From contig NZ_RDBL01000010.1 of assembly GCF_008042035.1 (NCBI RefSeq), positions 1 to 64,000 of the forward strand: DNA of 64,000 bases. The letters are read 5' to 3'. The notes below the pieces were generated by a model. That model saw only the letters and a list, made by a program, of their open reading frames with translations. It searched no databases and was not told the origin of the DNA. The position numbers were made by a program, and so were the translations under genes. The DNA is from Streptomyces sp. col6 (GTDB taxonomy: Bacteria; Actinomycetota; Actinomycetes; Streptomycetales; Streptomycetaceae). Positions 56,601 to 62,781 of this stretch are shown piece by piece (position 1 is the stretch's first letter; each line of letters opens with the position of its first letter).

Positions 56601-57571
56601 TGCTCGCCGCCGACCTCGCCGAACCGTTCGACCTGGCCCGCGGCCCGCTCTACCGGATCACCGTGATCCAGCTCGGGCCCGAGCGCGCCGACCTCGTCCT
56701 GACCAGCCACCACGCGCTCTCCGACGGCTGGTCGGCCCCGCGCATCCTCGGCGAGCTCTTCGCCCTGTACACCGCGCGCACCGAGCACCGCGCGCACGGC
56801 CTGCCGGACCCCGTCCCGTTCTCGGACTACCTCACCTGGTGCGCGGAGCACGAACCGGACCTCGACGCGTGGGCGGCCGAACTCGACGGACTGCCCGAGG
56901 GCGACTACCTGGGCGGCGGCGAGAGCGGCCCGGCCTGGCAGGAGCCCGAGGTCATCACGTTCGACGCGGCGCTCGTGGACGGGCTCACCCGGCTCGCCGC
57001 CCGGCGCGGCCTGACCCCCAACACCCTGGTCCAGGGCGCCTGGTCGGTGCTGCTGGCCCGTCGCTCCGGCCACCGGGACGTCTGCTTCGGCGCCATGGTC
57101 TCCAGCCGTCCCCCGGAGCTGGAGGGCGTCGAGGAGATCATCGGCCTGCTCGCCAACACCGTGCCGGTACGGGCGAGGCTCACCGGCACCCTGGCCGACG
57201 CGCTGACCGGCCTCCAGGCCCGCCAGCGCGACCTGGTCGAACACCACCATGTGGCCCTGGCCGACCTGGAACGGATCACCGGGCGGCGCCGGCTGTTCGA
57301 CAGCATGGTGGTGTTCGAGAACTACCCGGTCGACCCGGACCGCCTGCGCGAACCCGCTCCCGGGCTCACAGTGCTGGGCACGCGCTTCAGGGAGTCCACC
57401 CACCACCCCGCCACTCTCACCGTCATGCCCGACGGCGACGGCTGGACCGGCGTGCTCGCGCACCGGGCCGGCACGGACACCGAGGGGCTCGCCGGCCAAC
57501 TGGTCGAGCTGCTGCAGACCATGGAACAGCACCTCGACGCGGACGTGCGCGGCCTTCTGGAGGACCGATGA
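47603..57571 (+). CDS. Siderophore NRPS, C-A-T-E-C-A-T-E-C
   Basis: A 3,322-aa non-ribosomal peptide synthetase from TTG 47603 (AAGGAGA five bases upstream). Domains by motif: C1 (HHLVFDG at 148-154), A1 (HTSGSTGRPKG at 609), T1 (LGGDSI, Ser988), E1 (HHLAMDG at 1159, with EGHGRE and NYLGRF), C2 (HHALLDG at 1610), A2 (YTSGTTGRPKG at 2074), T2 (IGGDSI, Ser2454), E2 (HHLVADG at 2629, with ESHGRP and WNYLGQY), C3 (HHALSDG at 3036) to the end. C1 should take an aryl group from the separate carrier protein; two residues are added and both epimerised to D. By motif alignment the A1 pocket has two acidic residues (basic substrate, perhaps Arg) and the A2 pocket ends V-G-A-I-N, resembling N-hydroxyornithine-type codes; both are tentative. 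There is no thioesterase or reductase; a condensation domain ends the protein. Confidence 0.95.
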   Translation: MTTASVSQDGLLPLTGAQLGIWNAQRIEPDSPYYVVGDVIEISGGEPVDTDALAQAVRATTEEAESLRLRVYETPEGPRQAVGDEPVALPPLVDVSAEADPAAAAQALVDAERARLAEACRGMTDRPLYSRTVIKLSDHEVWYTQLGHHLVFDGYTAAQLARRTAAHYTALVRGTEPPRSTFGAFATLVAEDTAYRTSEQAAEDRAYWVERFTPLPEVDAEDGPGSGGAPARTLTARAALTSEETAALRAFADAEGVAWGQALIACYAAFLHRMLGRTDVVFALPLMCRTGSAALRTPSMAVNVLPMRVTVRGGDRLGELSRQVATAMREMRDHQRYRGEDLPRDLGVPGAGALLHGRGINLKAFDLTLDFAGAAGVMRNVAGGPPEDMGLSVLPTRDGGLLLGFEVDARAKDQAAVDSLMSGLRALLSGLMEGRPVGRIALTADAGGLLAQWSPAALPGTPLDVPAAFDAMAAAGPDRTALVCGGERLTAAELADRVHRVARALRARGIGAEDIVALALPRSADAVVALLAVLDAGAAFQPLDAAHPPERLRELIDDTRPALVLTDGTVEGLPWKALLDEAAGLSGAPLTAAELSRPRDPGHLAYVIHTSGSTGRPKGVLGRTGGLASLLHHQRSTVVAEAERATGRQLRAAHTYSFAFDSAFEHLVWLLCGHELHVYDADTARDADALLAAYARDGIDIVDTTPSMATPLIDAGLLDLPPALLLLGGEATPSALWRRVAASGIPARNMYGPTEATVDATTARIDDGEPTIGNPLAGTRVYVLDNALQPVPYGTAGELYLAGPHLARGYLGRPGATAERFVADPFGAPGERMYRTGDLARWVPGRGLEYGGRGDGQVKIRGHRVETGEVEEALAALPGVTAAAARVLSSRLVGYIVSASLTGDEARALLAERLPEHMVPAAVVVLSGLPVTPNGKLDRAALPAPALAGGGREPGTERERLLCTVLADALDIERVSVDDDFFALGGDSITAITVSSRLRALGLGLRPKDLLARRTFAALAASAEQLGETAGPADEPVGPVPAPPIVRGLLDPHPDIDTVAGYAQWTALHVDALTLDELTRGVQTLIDHHDALRLRVADGPEILPRGTVRAAVEEVTGDEVTALAARLAGALDPRTGDLVRAALLRTEEGTADRLVLVVHHLAMDGVSWRILLPDLHTACAGGTPEPVGTSWRRHAQVLAEQGSTGARRGELDHWRTALGASTRLGARPLDPVRDTVATAHRSVTTASPEATEALLTTLPAAYRAGVDEVLLAALALALRGWGLRGDALTVTMEGHGREHLDLARTVGWFTSEYPVRVPASDDVRETLRAAKEARRAVPDGGVGYGVLRHLDHEAAAELGAVPPPDVLLNYLGRFAPLTADGWRLPDHDAFSVTEPGAKALEQVLALNCFVHEGHEPRLAVEWTAAGEVLGTDALAALQDAWASALDALAAHALHTTGGLTPSDLPLVALGQDAIDALERTGRVSDVLPATPLQVGLSFHTLVRDDADADVYVVQAVTSLSGELEPARMERAARELLRRHPALRVHLGTAGDDVVQVIPADVTLDWREDDDFTEAARVDLERPFDPARPPLIRFLLSRVGPGEHKLVITNHHALLDGWSMPIVGRTLLAIYAELGGGPAAPVSPPLSEYFRWLAGRDEEASLTAWREALAGVDDATRLAPASTGTAVERPGRETVALSREFSDRLRAFAREQGITLTTVLQTAWGLLLGRLTGRHDVVFGCPVSGRPAEVDGVESMIGQLGTTIPVRVRYTRDRTVTDLMAQVHAESVALAEHHHVGLPGIQRAVGIGELFDTMLVMENFPLSSRTRTPLAPGLDLTGVDITDATHYALTVIVIPGDEITIGLGYQPGAFDADTVRDYGRWLHHLLREITEDPARPALVLPALDAGERARMLRTGTEIVAAKERGHWLEEFAAWVRRKPGAEALVCRDRSLSYDELDRQANRLAHALIAQGVRPQDPVAVLIGRDIEMTVALFGVAKAGAVYVPMDASYPRERLAFMFDDISPAAVVTTGAELPVDRDVPVLRLDDPATLASVPDTDPADARARLTDDALAYVIYTSGTTGRPKGVGVTHRGVPDLIALQEEVVGVSEHDRYLHFASTSFDVAFWQTMVPLLSGGTSVIAPEEVRVPGDELLDYIVEHRVTGVNLLPSFLAAMPDDRTVDSDVFFVVGAERLDPELAHRWGRGRRALFNAYGPTEVTINSTTWHYDPDDEGPLPLGRPDPNVRAYVLDGGLQPVGVGVTGELYLGGPSLARGYLGRPGLTSGAFVADPFGPPGTRMYRTGDLVRWRHDGQLVFLGRADHQIKVRGFRVELGEIETALTGHPDVRASAVVMREGRLVGYVIPTDDADLDTAAVRAYLAESLPDHMVPTALVPLDRLPLSPSGKLDASALPAPATVSAARREPATEAEALLLAVFRDVLGRDDIGPDDNFFDIGGDSIVSLQLVSRVRRQGLGLSPKDVFDGETVAGIAARARALEGEAAPAVGDAPLTPVMRDLLHRAGKAADGFCQWVEVCVPAGGDEKTWTAVLDALLARHDVLRARLGDDVLHIPPAGEVTGADVLTRVPADGDPRAAADAATAAARAAMDPRTGPMLRAVWVDAGRDRPGRLVLIAHHLVADGVSWRILLDDLRHAHDGGELIRHGQSFLGWARTLRDADRRPELPHWRRMTATEPLAQPLDPARDTVATAAHHEIRLDADATRALITTLPAAHRTTPDAVLLTALAQAVRDWRGIPELLVALESHGRPREVDLSQTVGWFTAIHPVRLDAADDVRAVRERLRAQGDGLGHGILTTAGLTDPVRPEVAWNYLGQYPGAPETETPWQPAPDADPLGSDGSGPMPLPYSLMVNALVRDDALGVRITWPEALFSGAEIEELGRHLRAALLRVAAAPEISALGDQPVAAVQPLSPLQEVMLRHARTERPDPYTVQSVFSLAGPLDTGALRGAGDDLLARHPNMGAVFPASLGVIPESPRPEFRVTDTPADDVLAADLAEPFDLARGPLYRITVIQLGPERADLVLTSHHALSDGWSAPRILGELFALYTARTEHRAHGLPDPVPFSDYLTWCAEHEPDLDAWAAELDGLPEGDYLGGGESGPAWQEPEVITFDAALVDGLTRLAARRGLTPNTLVQGAWSVLLARRSGHRDVCFGAMVSSRPPELEGVEEIIGLLANTVPVRARLTGTLADALTGLQARQRDLVEHHHVALADLERITGRRRLFDSMVVFENYPVDPDRLREPAPGLTVLGTRFRESTHHPATLTVMPDGDGWTGVLAHRAGTDTEGLAGQLVELLQTMEQHLDADVRGLLEDR

Positions 57572-58971
57572 GCGGGCAGAAGACCGCACCACCCGCCGAT
57601 CGTGTGGACGGAGAACTGCTGCGGATCGCGTTCATCCTGGTCCTCGGCACGTTCATGGCCTCGCTGGACGCCACCATCGTCAGCGTCGGACTCGACCGCC
57701 TCACCGAGGAGTTCGACGCCTCGGTCGCCGAGATCCAGTGGGTCTCCACCGCGTACCTGCTGGCGATCGTCGCCGCCGTCCCCGCGTCCGGCTGGCTGGC
57801 CGGCCGGTTCGGCGGCCGGCGGACCTGGATCGCGGCCGTGGGCCTGTTCCTGCTCGGTTCGCTGCTGTGCGCCTCGGCCTGGTCGGCGACCAGCCTCATC
57901 GTGTTCCGCGTGATCCAGGGCCTCGGCGGCGGACTGCTGCCCGCGACCGGGCAGGCGTTGCTGGCCCGGGTCGCGGGCCCCGGCCGCACCGGCAAGGTGA
58001 TCAGTGTCGTCGCCGTGGTCCCGCTGCTCTCACCGGTGTTCGGGCCGCTGGCCGGGGGCTCGGTGCTCGCCGTGGCGTCCTGGCCCTGGCTGTTCCTGAT
58101 CAACCTGCCGATCGGCATCGCGGCGGTGCTGCTGGCCCGCCGCTATGTCCCGGTGGTGCCGCCGGCGTCGCAGCGCACGGCCTTCGACCTTCGCGGGGCC
58201 CTGCTCCTGTCACCCGGCCTGGCGATGCTGGTGTACGGGCTGACCGAGGTCGCCCACCACCGCACGCTGCCGGCCACGGCCGGGGTGTCGGCCGGGGTCG
58301 TGATGCTCGCCGCCTTCACCGTGCACGGGCTGCGGACACGGAGCACCCCGCTCGTCGACCCCCGGCTGTTCGCCCGGCCGCCCTTCGGCGCCGCCGCCCT
58401 CGCGCTGTTGGTGCTCGGGGCCTCGGTGTTCGGCACGATGTTCCTGCTGCCGCTCTACTTCCAGTCGGGCCGGTCCATGTCGGCGTGGGAGGCCGGGCTG
58501 ATGCTCGCCCCCCAGGGGCTGGGCGCGGCGGCGGGGTCGGTGCTCGTCAACCGGACGATCAGCAAGGTCGCCCCGAGGACCCTGGTGGTGGCCGGCATCG
58601 TGCTGATCCTCGCCGGGACGGCACCGTTCACCTTGCTCGGCCACGGCGTCCCGGACGCGGTGATCGTCGCGGCCCTGGTGGTCCGGGGCTTCGGGATGTC
58701 GATGATCGGCGCGCCGGTGATGAACATCGTCTACAGCCGGATCGAGCCGGAACAGCTGCCCCGGGCGGCCGGAGCGCTCAACCTGCTGAACACCGTGGGC
58801 GGTTCGGTCGGCACCGCGGCCCTGGCCGTGATCCTGCAGACCCGGCTCGCCGCCCGGGGCACGGACATCTCCGCGGCTTTCGGCGACACCTTCTGGTGGG
58901 TCCTGGGCTTCTGCCTGTTCGCCGCGGCGGCGGCGACGCGGCTTCCCCGTACCCAGCCGAAGACGGCATAG
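57568..58971 (+). CDS. MFS siderophore exporter (DHA2, 14-helix type)
   Basis: A 467-aa major-facilitator drug:H+ antiporter. FMASLDATIVSVGLDRL is the DHA2 motif near helix 1, GWLAGRFGGRRTW motif A, and GGGLLPATGQALL follows. About 12-14 membrane helices are predicted. ATG 57568 overlaps the NRPS stop (ATGA), so it is translationally coupled and most likely exports the finished siderophore across the membrane. It is the last gene of the long plus-strand operon before two strong hairpins. Confidence 0.9.
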   Translation: MSGQKTAPPADRVDGELLRIAFILVLGTFMASLDATIVSVGLDRLTEEFDASVAEIQWVSTAYLLAIVAAVPASGWLAGRFGGRRTWIAAVGLFLLGSLLCASAWSATSLIVFRVIQGLGGGLLPATGQALLARVAGPGRTGKVISVVAVVPLLSPVFGPLAGGSVLAVASWPWLFLINLPIGIAAVLLARRYVPVVPPASQRTAFDLRGALLLSPGLAMLVYGLTEVAHHRTLPATAGVSAGVVMLAAFTVHGLRTRSTPLVDPRLFARPPFGAAALALLVLGASVFGTMFLLPLYFQSGRSMSAWEAGLMLAPQGLGAAAGSVLVNRTISKVAPRTLVVAGIVLILAGTAPFTLLGHGVPDAVIVAALVVRGFGMSMIGAPVMNIVYSRIEPEQLPRAAGALNLLNTVGGSVGTAALAVILQTRLAARGTDISAAFGDTFWWVLGFCLFAAAAATRLPRTQPKTA

Positions 58972-58983
58972 CGCGCGGTACGC

Positions 58984-59024
58984 GACGGAGCGGGGGCGGC
59001 CCAAGTGGCCGCTTCCGCTCCGTC
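58984..59024. terminator. First of two tandem hairpins after the exporter
   Basis: GACGGAGCGG (58984-58993) pairs with 59015-59024, and GCGGCC with GGCCGC inside it. It starts 12 bases after the exporter stop. Confidence 0.75.
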
Positions 59025-59036
59025 GTTGCGCCCGCC

Positions 59037-59078
59037 GACGTACGTGTGCCCCGGCCGGAGCCGGGGCACACGTACGTC
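59037..59078. terminator. 19-bp perfect-stem terminator, bidirectional
   Basis: Arms 59037-59055 and 59060-59078 are exact complements (left arm starts GACGTACGTGTGCCCC) closing on the tetraloop CGGA. It separates the NRPS/exporter operon from the convergent formyltransferase gene. Confidence 0.9.
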
Positions 59079-59082
59079 CGGG

Positions 59083-60030
59083 TCAGGGACGGCTGGTCAG
59101 GTAACCGCCCATGGAGGTGAAGTACTCCGTCGCGGGCAGCTCGCGGCCGTCCTCGGTACGGACCCGGGTGATGGCCAGGCCGTGGTTGCGGCCGGTGCGG
59201 GCGTCGGCGCCGGCGACGATCACCACACCCTCGCCCTCGCGGTAGAAGATCCGGCCGGGCGTCCCGCCGTAGCGGCCCTCGGACACCACGGCGGCGACCA
59301 CCTCGATGCGCTTGCCGCGGTGGAAGGCGTAGGCGCTCGGGTACGGGGCCGACTGGGCGCGTACCAGGCGTTCCAGGTCCTCGGCAGGCCAGTTCCAGTC
59401 GATCCGGATGTCCTCCTCGGACCGCTTGTGGAAGAAGGTGGCCTGCGAGCGGTCCTGCGGGGTGAACTCGGTCTGCCCGTCCGCGATCAGCGCGAGCGCC
59501 TTCGTGGTGACGGGGGCGATGAGGTCGACGGTCTTGTGGAACAGGTCGGTGGCGGTGTCCTTCGGGCCGACCGGGACGGACTCCTGCCGGACGATGTCGC
59601 CGGCGTCGAGCTCGTCGTTCATCATGTGCGCGGTGACGCCGACTTCGGTCTCACCGTTGATGAGCGCCCAGATCAGCGGCGAGAAGCCCGCGTACTTCGG
59701 CAGCAGCGAGTCGTGCACGTTCAGGGTGCCCCGGCGCGGGAGCGCGAAGATCCGCGGCGGAATCCAGGTGCGCCAGTTGTTGGCGACGATGACGTCGGCG
59801 TCGGCGGCCTTGAGGCGCTCGTACAGCTCGTCGTCGTCGGGCCGGTTGCGGATGAGGACCGGGACGCCGTGCTCCTCGGCGAGATCGGCGACGGAGTCGC
59901 TCCAGATCTTCTCGTACGCGTGCTCGCTCCTGGGATGCGTCACGACCAGCACCACGTCGTGCTCGGAGTCCAGGAGGGCTTGCAGGGTGCGGTGCCCCCA
60001 GGTCTGGTAACCGAACATGACGACCCGCAT
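59083..60030 (-). CDS. N5-hydroxyornithine formyltransferase (CchA-like)
   Basis: A 315-aa formyl-transferase-fold enzyme related to methionyl-tRNA formyltransferase. The catalytic Asn-His-Asp set is present in VIVANNWRTWIP, GTLNVHDSLLPKYAGFSPLIWALINGE (HxSLLPK) and MNDELDAGDIV. A C-terminal FMT-like domain follows. In siderophore clusters such enzymes (CchA of coelichelin) formylate N5-hydroxyornithine using N10-formyltetrahydrofolate. ATG 60030 has GAGGAGG six bases before it; a frame 15 codons longer overlaps the iron-box region. It is divergent from the ornithine monooxygenase gene, with an iron box on its side. Confidence 0.92.
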   Translation of the reverse strand: MRVVMFGYQTWGHRTLQALLDSEHDVVLVVTHPRSEHAYEKIWSDSVADLAEEHGVPVLIRNRPDDDELYERLKAADADVIVANNWRTWIPPRIFALPRRGTLNVHDSLLPKYAGFSPLIWALINGETEVGVTAHMMNDELDAGDIVRQESVPVGPKDTATDLFHKTVDLIAPVTTKALALIADGQTEFTPQDRSQATFFHKRSEEDIRIDWNWPAEDLERLVRAQSAPYPSAYAFHRGKRIEVVAAVVSEGRYGGTPGRIFYREGEGVVIVAGADARTGRNHGLAITRVRTEDGRELPATEYFTSMGGYLTSRP

Positions 60031-60067
60031 GGGGTTCCTCCTCAAACCGAAAACAGAGCGGCCCCAG

Positions 60068-60086
60068 TAAAGCAAGGCTTACCTTA
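60068..60086 (-). promoter_or_regulatory. Iron box before formyltransferase
   Basis: TAAAGCAAGGCTTACCTTA (plus strand) is a moderately conserved iron box, 37 bases upstream of the formyltransferase start. Confidence 0.75.
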
Positions 60087-60171
60087 TCTCGCAACGCGCT
60101 CGCGGAGTGCCGCAGTTGGAGCGCCCTGCCCGGGGGCTGTCCGGATCGCGCCGGTCGACAGCGCCGGAGGA

Positions 60172-60190
60172 TTAGCTTAGGCTCACCTAA
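60172..60190 (+). promoter_or_regulatory. Iron box before ornithine monooxygenase
   Basis: TTAGCTTAGGCTCACCTAA differs from the iron-box consensus at few positions. It lies 84 bases before the monooxygenase start. Confidence 0.88.
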
Positions 60191-60274
60191 GTTATCGGGT
60201 CGCTCCGTCTGCGTGCCCGTATGACGCCCCTTCCCCACATCCGACAGGCGGCTTCCCCGCACGATGGGAGTGAC

Positions 60275-61630
60275 ATGTCACAGGCTCGTCCTGGCGACGC
60301 ACCACCGGTCCACGACCTCATAGGCATCGGCTTCGGGCCGTCCAACGTGGCCATGGCCATCGCGATCAGTGAGCACAACGCGCGCTCCGGGACGCAGGAA
60401 GCGGTGACCGCACGGTTCTTCGAGCAGCAACCGCGCTTCGGCTGGCACCGGGGCATGCTGATCGACGACGCCACCATGCAGGTGTCCTTCCTGAAGGACC
60501 TGGTGACACTCAGGAATCCGGCCAGTGAGTTCAGCTTCCTCTGCTACCTGAAGAGCAAGGGACGCCTGATCGACTTCATCAATCACAAGAACCTCTTCCC
60601 GCTGCGGGTGGAGTTCCACGAGTACTTCGAGTGGGCCGCCGCCCAGGTCGCCGACCTGGTCTCCTACGACCACGAGGTGGTCGGCGTCACCCAGGTCGTC
60701 CGGGACGGCACCGTCGAGTTCCTGGACGTCACTGTCCGGTCGGGGGAGGGGCTCACGGTCCACCGCGCCCGCAACCTCGTCATCGGCACCGGACTGCGCC
60801 CGCTCGTGCCCGAGGGCGTCGAGCGTGGCGACCGCGTCTGGCACAACTCCGAACTGCTGACCCGGGTCGGCGAGCTGGACGGCACCTCGCCCACCCGCTT
60901 CGTCGTCGTGGGCGCCGGCCAGAGCGCCGCCGAGAACGTCGCCTATCTCCACCGCCGCTTCCCCGGCGCCGAGATCTGCGCGGTCTTCTCCCGCTACGGC
61001 TACAGCCCCGCCGACGACAGCAGCTTCGCCAACAAGATCTTCGACCCGGACGCGGTCGACGAGTTCTACGCGGCGCCCGAGAGCGTCAAGCGCCGGCTGA
61101 TGGACTACCACGGCAACACCAACTACTCGGTCGTCGACATCGACCTGATCGACGACCTGTACCGGCAGATGTACCAGGAGAAGGTCCTCGGCACCGAGCG
61201 GCTGCGCTTCCTCAACGTGTCCCGGCTCACCGAGGTCAAGGAGACGCAGGACAAGGTACGCGCCACCGTCACGTCCCTCGTCACCGGCGAGGAGACCCTG
61301 CTCGACGCCGACGTCGTGGTGTTCGCCACCGGCTACAGCCCCGCCGACCCCCTGGGCCTCCTGGGCGAGGCGGCCGAGCTGTGCCTGCGCGACGAGGAGG
61401 GCCGGGTCCGCGTCGAGCGGGACTACCGCATCGCCGCGGACACCGCGCTCAACTGCGGCATCTACCTCCAGGGCGGTACGGAGCACACCCACGGCATCAC
61501 CTCGGCCCTGCTGTCCAACACCGCGATCAGGGTCGGCGAGATCCTGGACTCGCTGCTGGACCGGAGCGTCAAGTCCGCCCCCGACGCCGCCCGTCCGGTC
61601 ATCGACAAGAGTGGCGGCACCGCCCGCTAG
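60275..61630 (+). CDS. L-ornithine N5-monooxygenase
   Basis: A 451-aa class B flavin N-hydroxylating monooxygenase (SidA/PvdA/CchB family). The FAD site is GIGFGPSNVAMAIAI, the substrate loop is MQVSFLKDLVTLRNPASEFSFLCYLK, NADPH binds at VVVGAGQSAAENVAYL, and the C-terminal ATGYSP and GIYLQGGTEHTHGITSALLSNTA are family landmarks. It should make N5-hydroxyornithine, which the divergent formyltransferase then formylates to supply the NRPS. ATG 60275 has GGAG four bases upstream; an ATG 18 codons earlier lacks similarity. An iron box precedes it. Confidence 0.94.
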   Translation: MSQARPGDAPPVHDLIGIGFGPSNVAMAIAISEHNARSGTQEAVTARFFEQQPRFGWHRGMLIDDATMQVSFLKDLVTLRNPASEFSFLCYLKSKGRLIDFINHKNLFPLRVEFHEYFEWAAAQVADLVSYDHEVVGVTQVVRDGTVEFLDVTVRSGEGLTVHRARNLVIGTGLRPLVPEGVERGDRVWHNSELLTRVGELDGTSPTRFVVVGAGQSAAENVAYLHRRFPGAEICAVFSRYGYSPADDSSFANKIFDPDAVDEFYAAPESVKRRLMDYHGNTNYSVVDIDLIDDLYRQMYQEKVLGTERLRFLNVSRLTEVKETQDKVRATVTSLVTGEETLLDADVVVFATGYSPADPLGLLGEAAELCLRDEEGRVRVERDYRIAADTALNCGIYLQGGTEHTHGITSALLSNTAIRVGEILDSLLDRSVKSAPDAARPVIDKSGGTAR

Positions 61631-61643
61631 GACGGCCGGTCGC

Positions 61644-61676
61644 GGGCACCGTCCCCCTCCCACGGAGGCGGTGCCC
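61644..61676. terminator. Possible attenuator/terminator after monooxygenase
   Basis: GGGCACCG (61644-61651) and its complement (61669-61676) form an 8-bp stem with a 17-base loop, 13 bases past the monooxygenase stop. It could reduce read-through into the third importer. Weak. Confidence 0.35.
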
Positions 61677-61722
61677 GACCGCTGTCCCGGCCCGGTGGAT
61701 CAGAGAGATAACGTACGTCGAC

Positions 61723-62781
61723 ATGAGCACGACTGCAGTGGAGCGCCCCCTGCCCAAGGAATCGGCGCCGGCCCGCCGACGACGGGTCATGGGTCTGGGC
61801 GCGCTCGCGGTGACCGTCCTGGTCGTGGCCGCCCTGTCCCTGGCCGTCGGGGCGCGCGCGCTGACACCCTCCGAGGTGTGGCACGGCCTGTTCGCGGGCC
61901 CGGAGTCCGATCAGCGGCTCTCCGAGATCCGGCTCATCGTGCAGACCGTGCGCGTACCCCGCACGGTCCTCGGGATCGTGGCGGGTGTGGCGCTCGGGGT
62001 CGGCGGTGCGCTGATCCAGGGGTACACGCGCAACCCGATCGCCGACACCGGGCTTGTGGGGGTCAACGCCGGCGCCTCGTTCGCCGTGGTGTCGGTGATC
62101 GCCCTGTTCGGGTTCACCGACCCGCTCCAGTACGTCTGGTTCGGCTTCCTCGGATCGGCGGTCGCCGGCGTCGTCGTGTTCGGCCTCGCCAGCATCGGCC
62201 GCGGCGCGGGCAACCCGCTGACCCTTGCTCTGGCCGGACAGGGGGTCACGGTCTTCCTGGCGGCCATGACCACGGCCGTCGCCCTGTCCGACGTGAAATC
62301 GCTGAACGCGCTGAGGTTCTGGAACGCGGGCTCGGTGGCGGGCATCGGCTTCGACGTCATCTGGCCCGTCACCGCGTTCGTCGCGGTCGGGCTGGTACTG
62401 GCCCTGGTCATGCTGCCCTCGCTGAATCTGCTCAACCTCGGTGACGACGTGGCACGCGGACTCGGTGTCAACATCGCGCTGAGCCGGACGATCGGCATCG
62501 TCGCCATCACGCTGCTGGCCGGCGCGGCCACCGCTGCCTGCGGCCCCATCGCGTTCCTCGGACTGATGGTGGCCCACGTCGCGCGGTATCTGACCGGGCC
62601 CGACTACCGCTGGCTGGTGCCGTACGCGGGTCTGCTCGGCGCGGTCGTCCTGCTGGTGTGCGACATCGTCGGGCGCCTGGTGGTACGGCCGGGGGAGCTG
62701 GACGCGGGGGTCGTCGTCTCGCTGCTCGGCGCGCCGTTCTTCGCGGGCCTGGTGTGGCGAGGAAAGTTCAGGAGCGCATGA
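61723..62781 (+). CDS. FecCD-family siderophore permease (importer 3, first)
   Basis: A 352-aa permease. VGGALIQGYTRNPIADTGLVGVNAGASFA is the FecCD signature; GDDVARGLGVNIALSRTIG the ATPase-contact loop. ATG 61723 follows a purine tract. No binding-protein gene precedes this set; either it lies past the window or one of the two other lipoproteins serves it. I see no own iron box, so it may be transcribed with the monooxygenase. Confidence 0.92.
   Translation: MSTTAVERPLPKESAPARRRRVMGLGALAVTVLVVAALSLAVGARALTPSEVWHGLFAGPESDQRLSEIRLIVQTVRVPRTVLGIVAGVALGVGGALIQGYTRNPIADTGLVGVNAGASFAVVSVIALFGFTDPLQYVWFGFLGSAVAGVVVFGLASIGRGAGNPLTLALAGQGVTVFLAAMTTAVALSDVKSLNALRFWNAGSVAGIGFDVIWPVTAFVAVGLVLALVMLPSLNLLNLGDDVARGLGVNIALSRTIGIVAITLLAGAATAACGPIAFLGLMVAHVARYLTGPDYRWLVPYAGLLGAVVLLVCDIVGRLVVRPGELDAGVVVSLLGAPFFAGLVWRGKFRSA

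Noticed and set aside
47513-57592. Open reading frame of about 3,360 codons antisense to the NRPS
   Set aside because: GC-rich third positions remove stop codons from the complementary frame. The translation is low-complexity (Gly/Val/Arg/Gln/His repeats) with no family similarity, and the sense strand has all NRPS motifs.
58972-59082. MbtH-like small gene after the exporter
   Set aside because: The 111-bp gap is fully occupied by two hairpins; no MbtH-like reading frame occurs here or elsewhere in the cluster.
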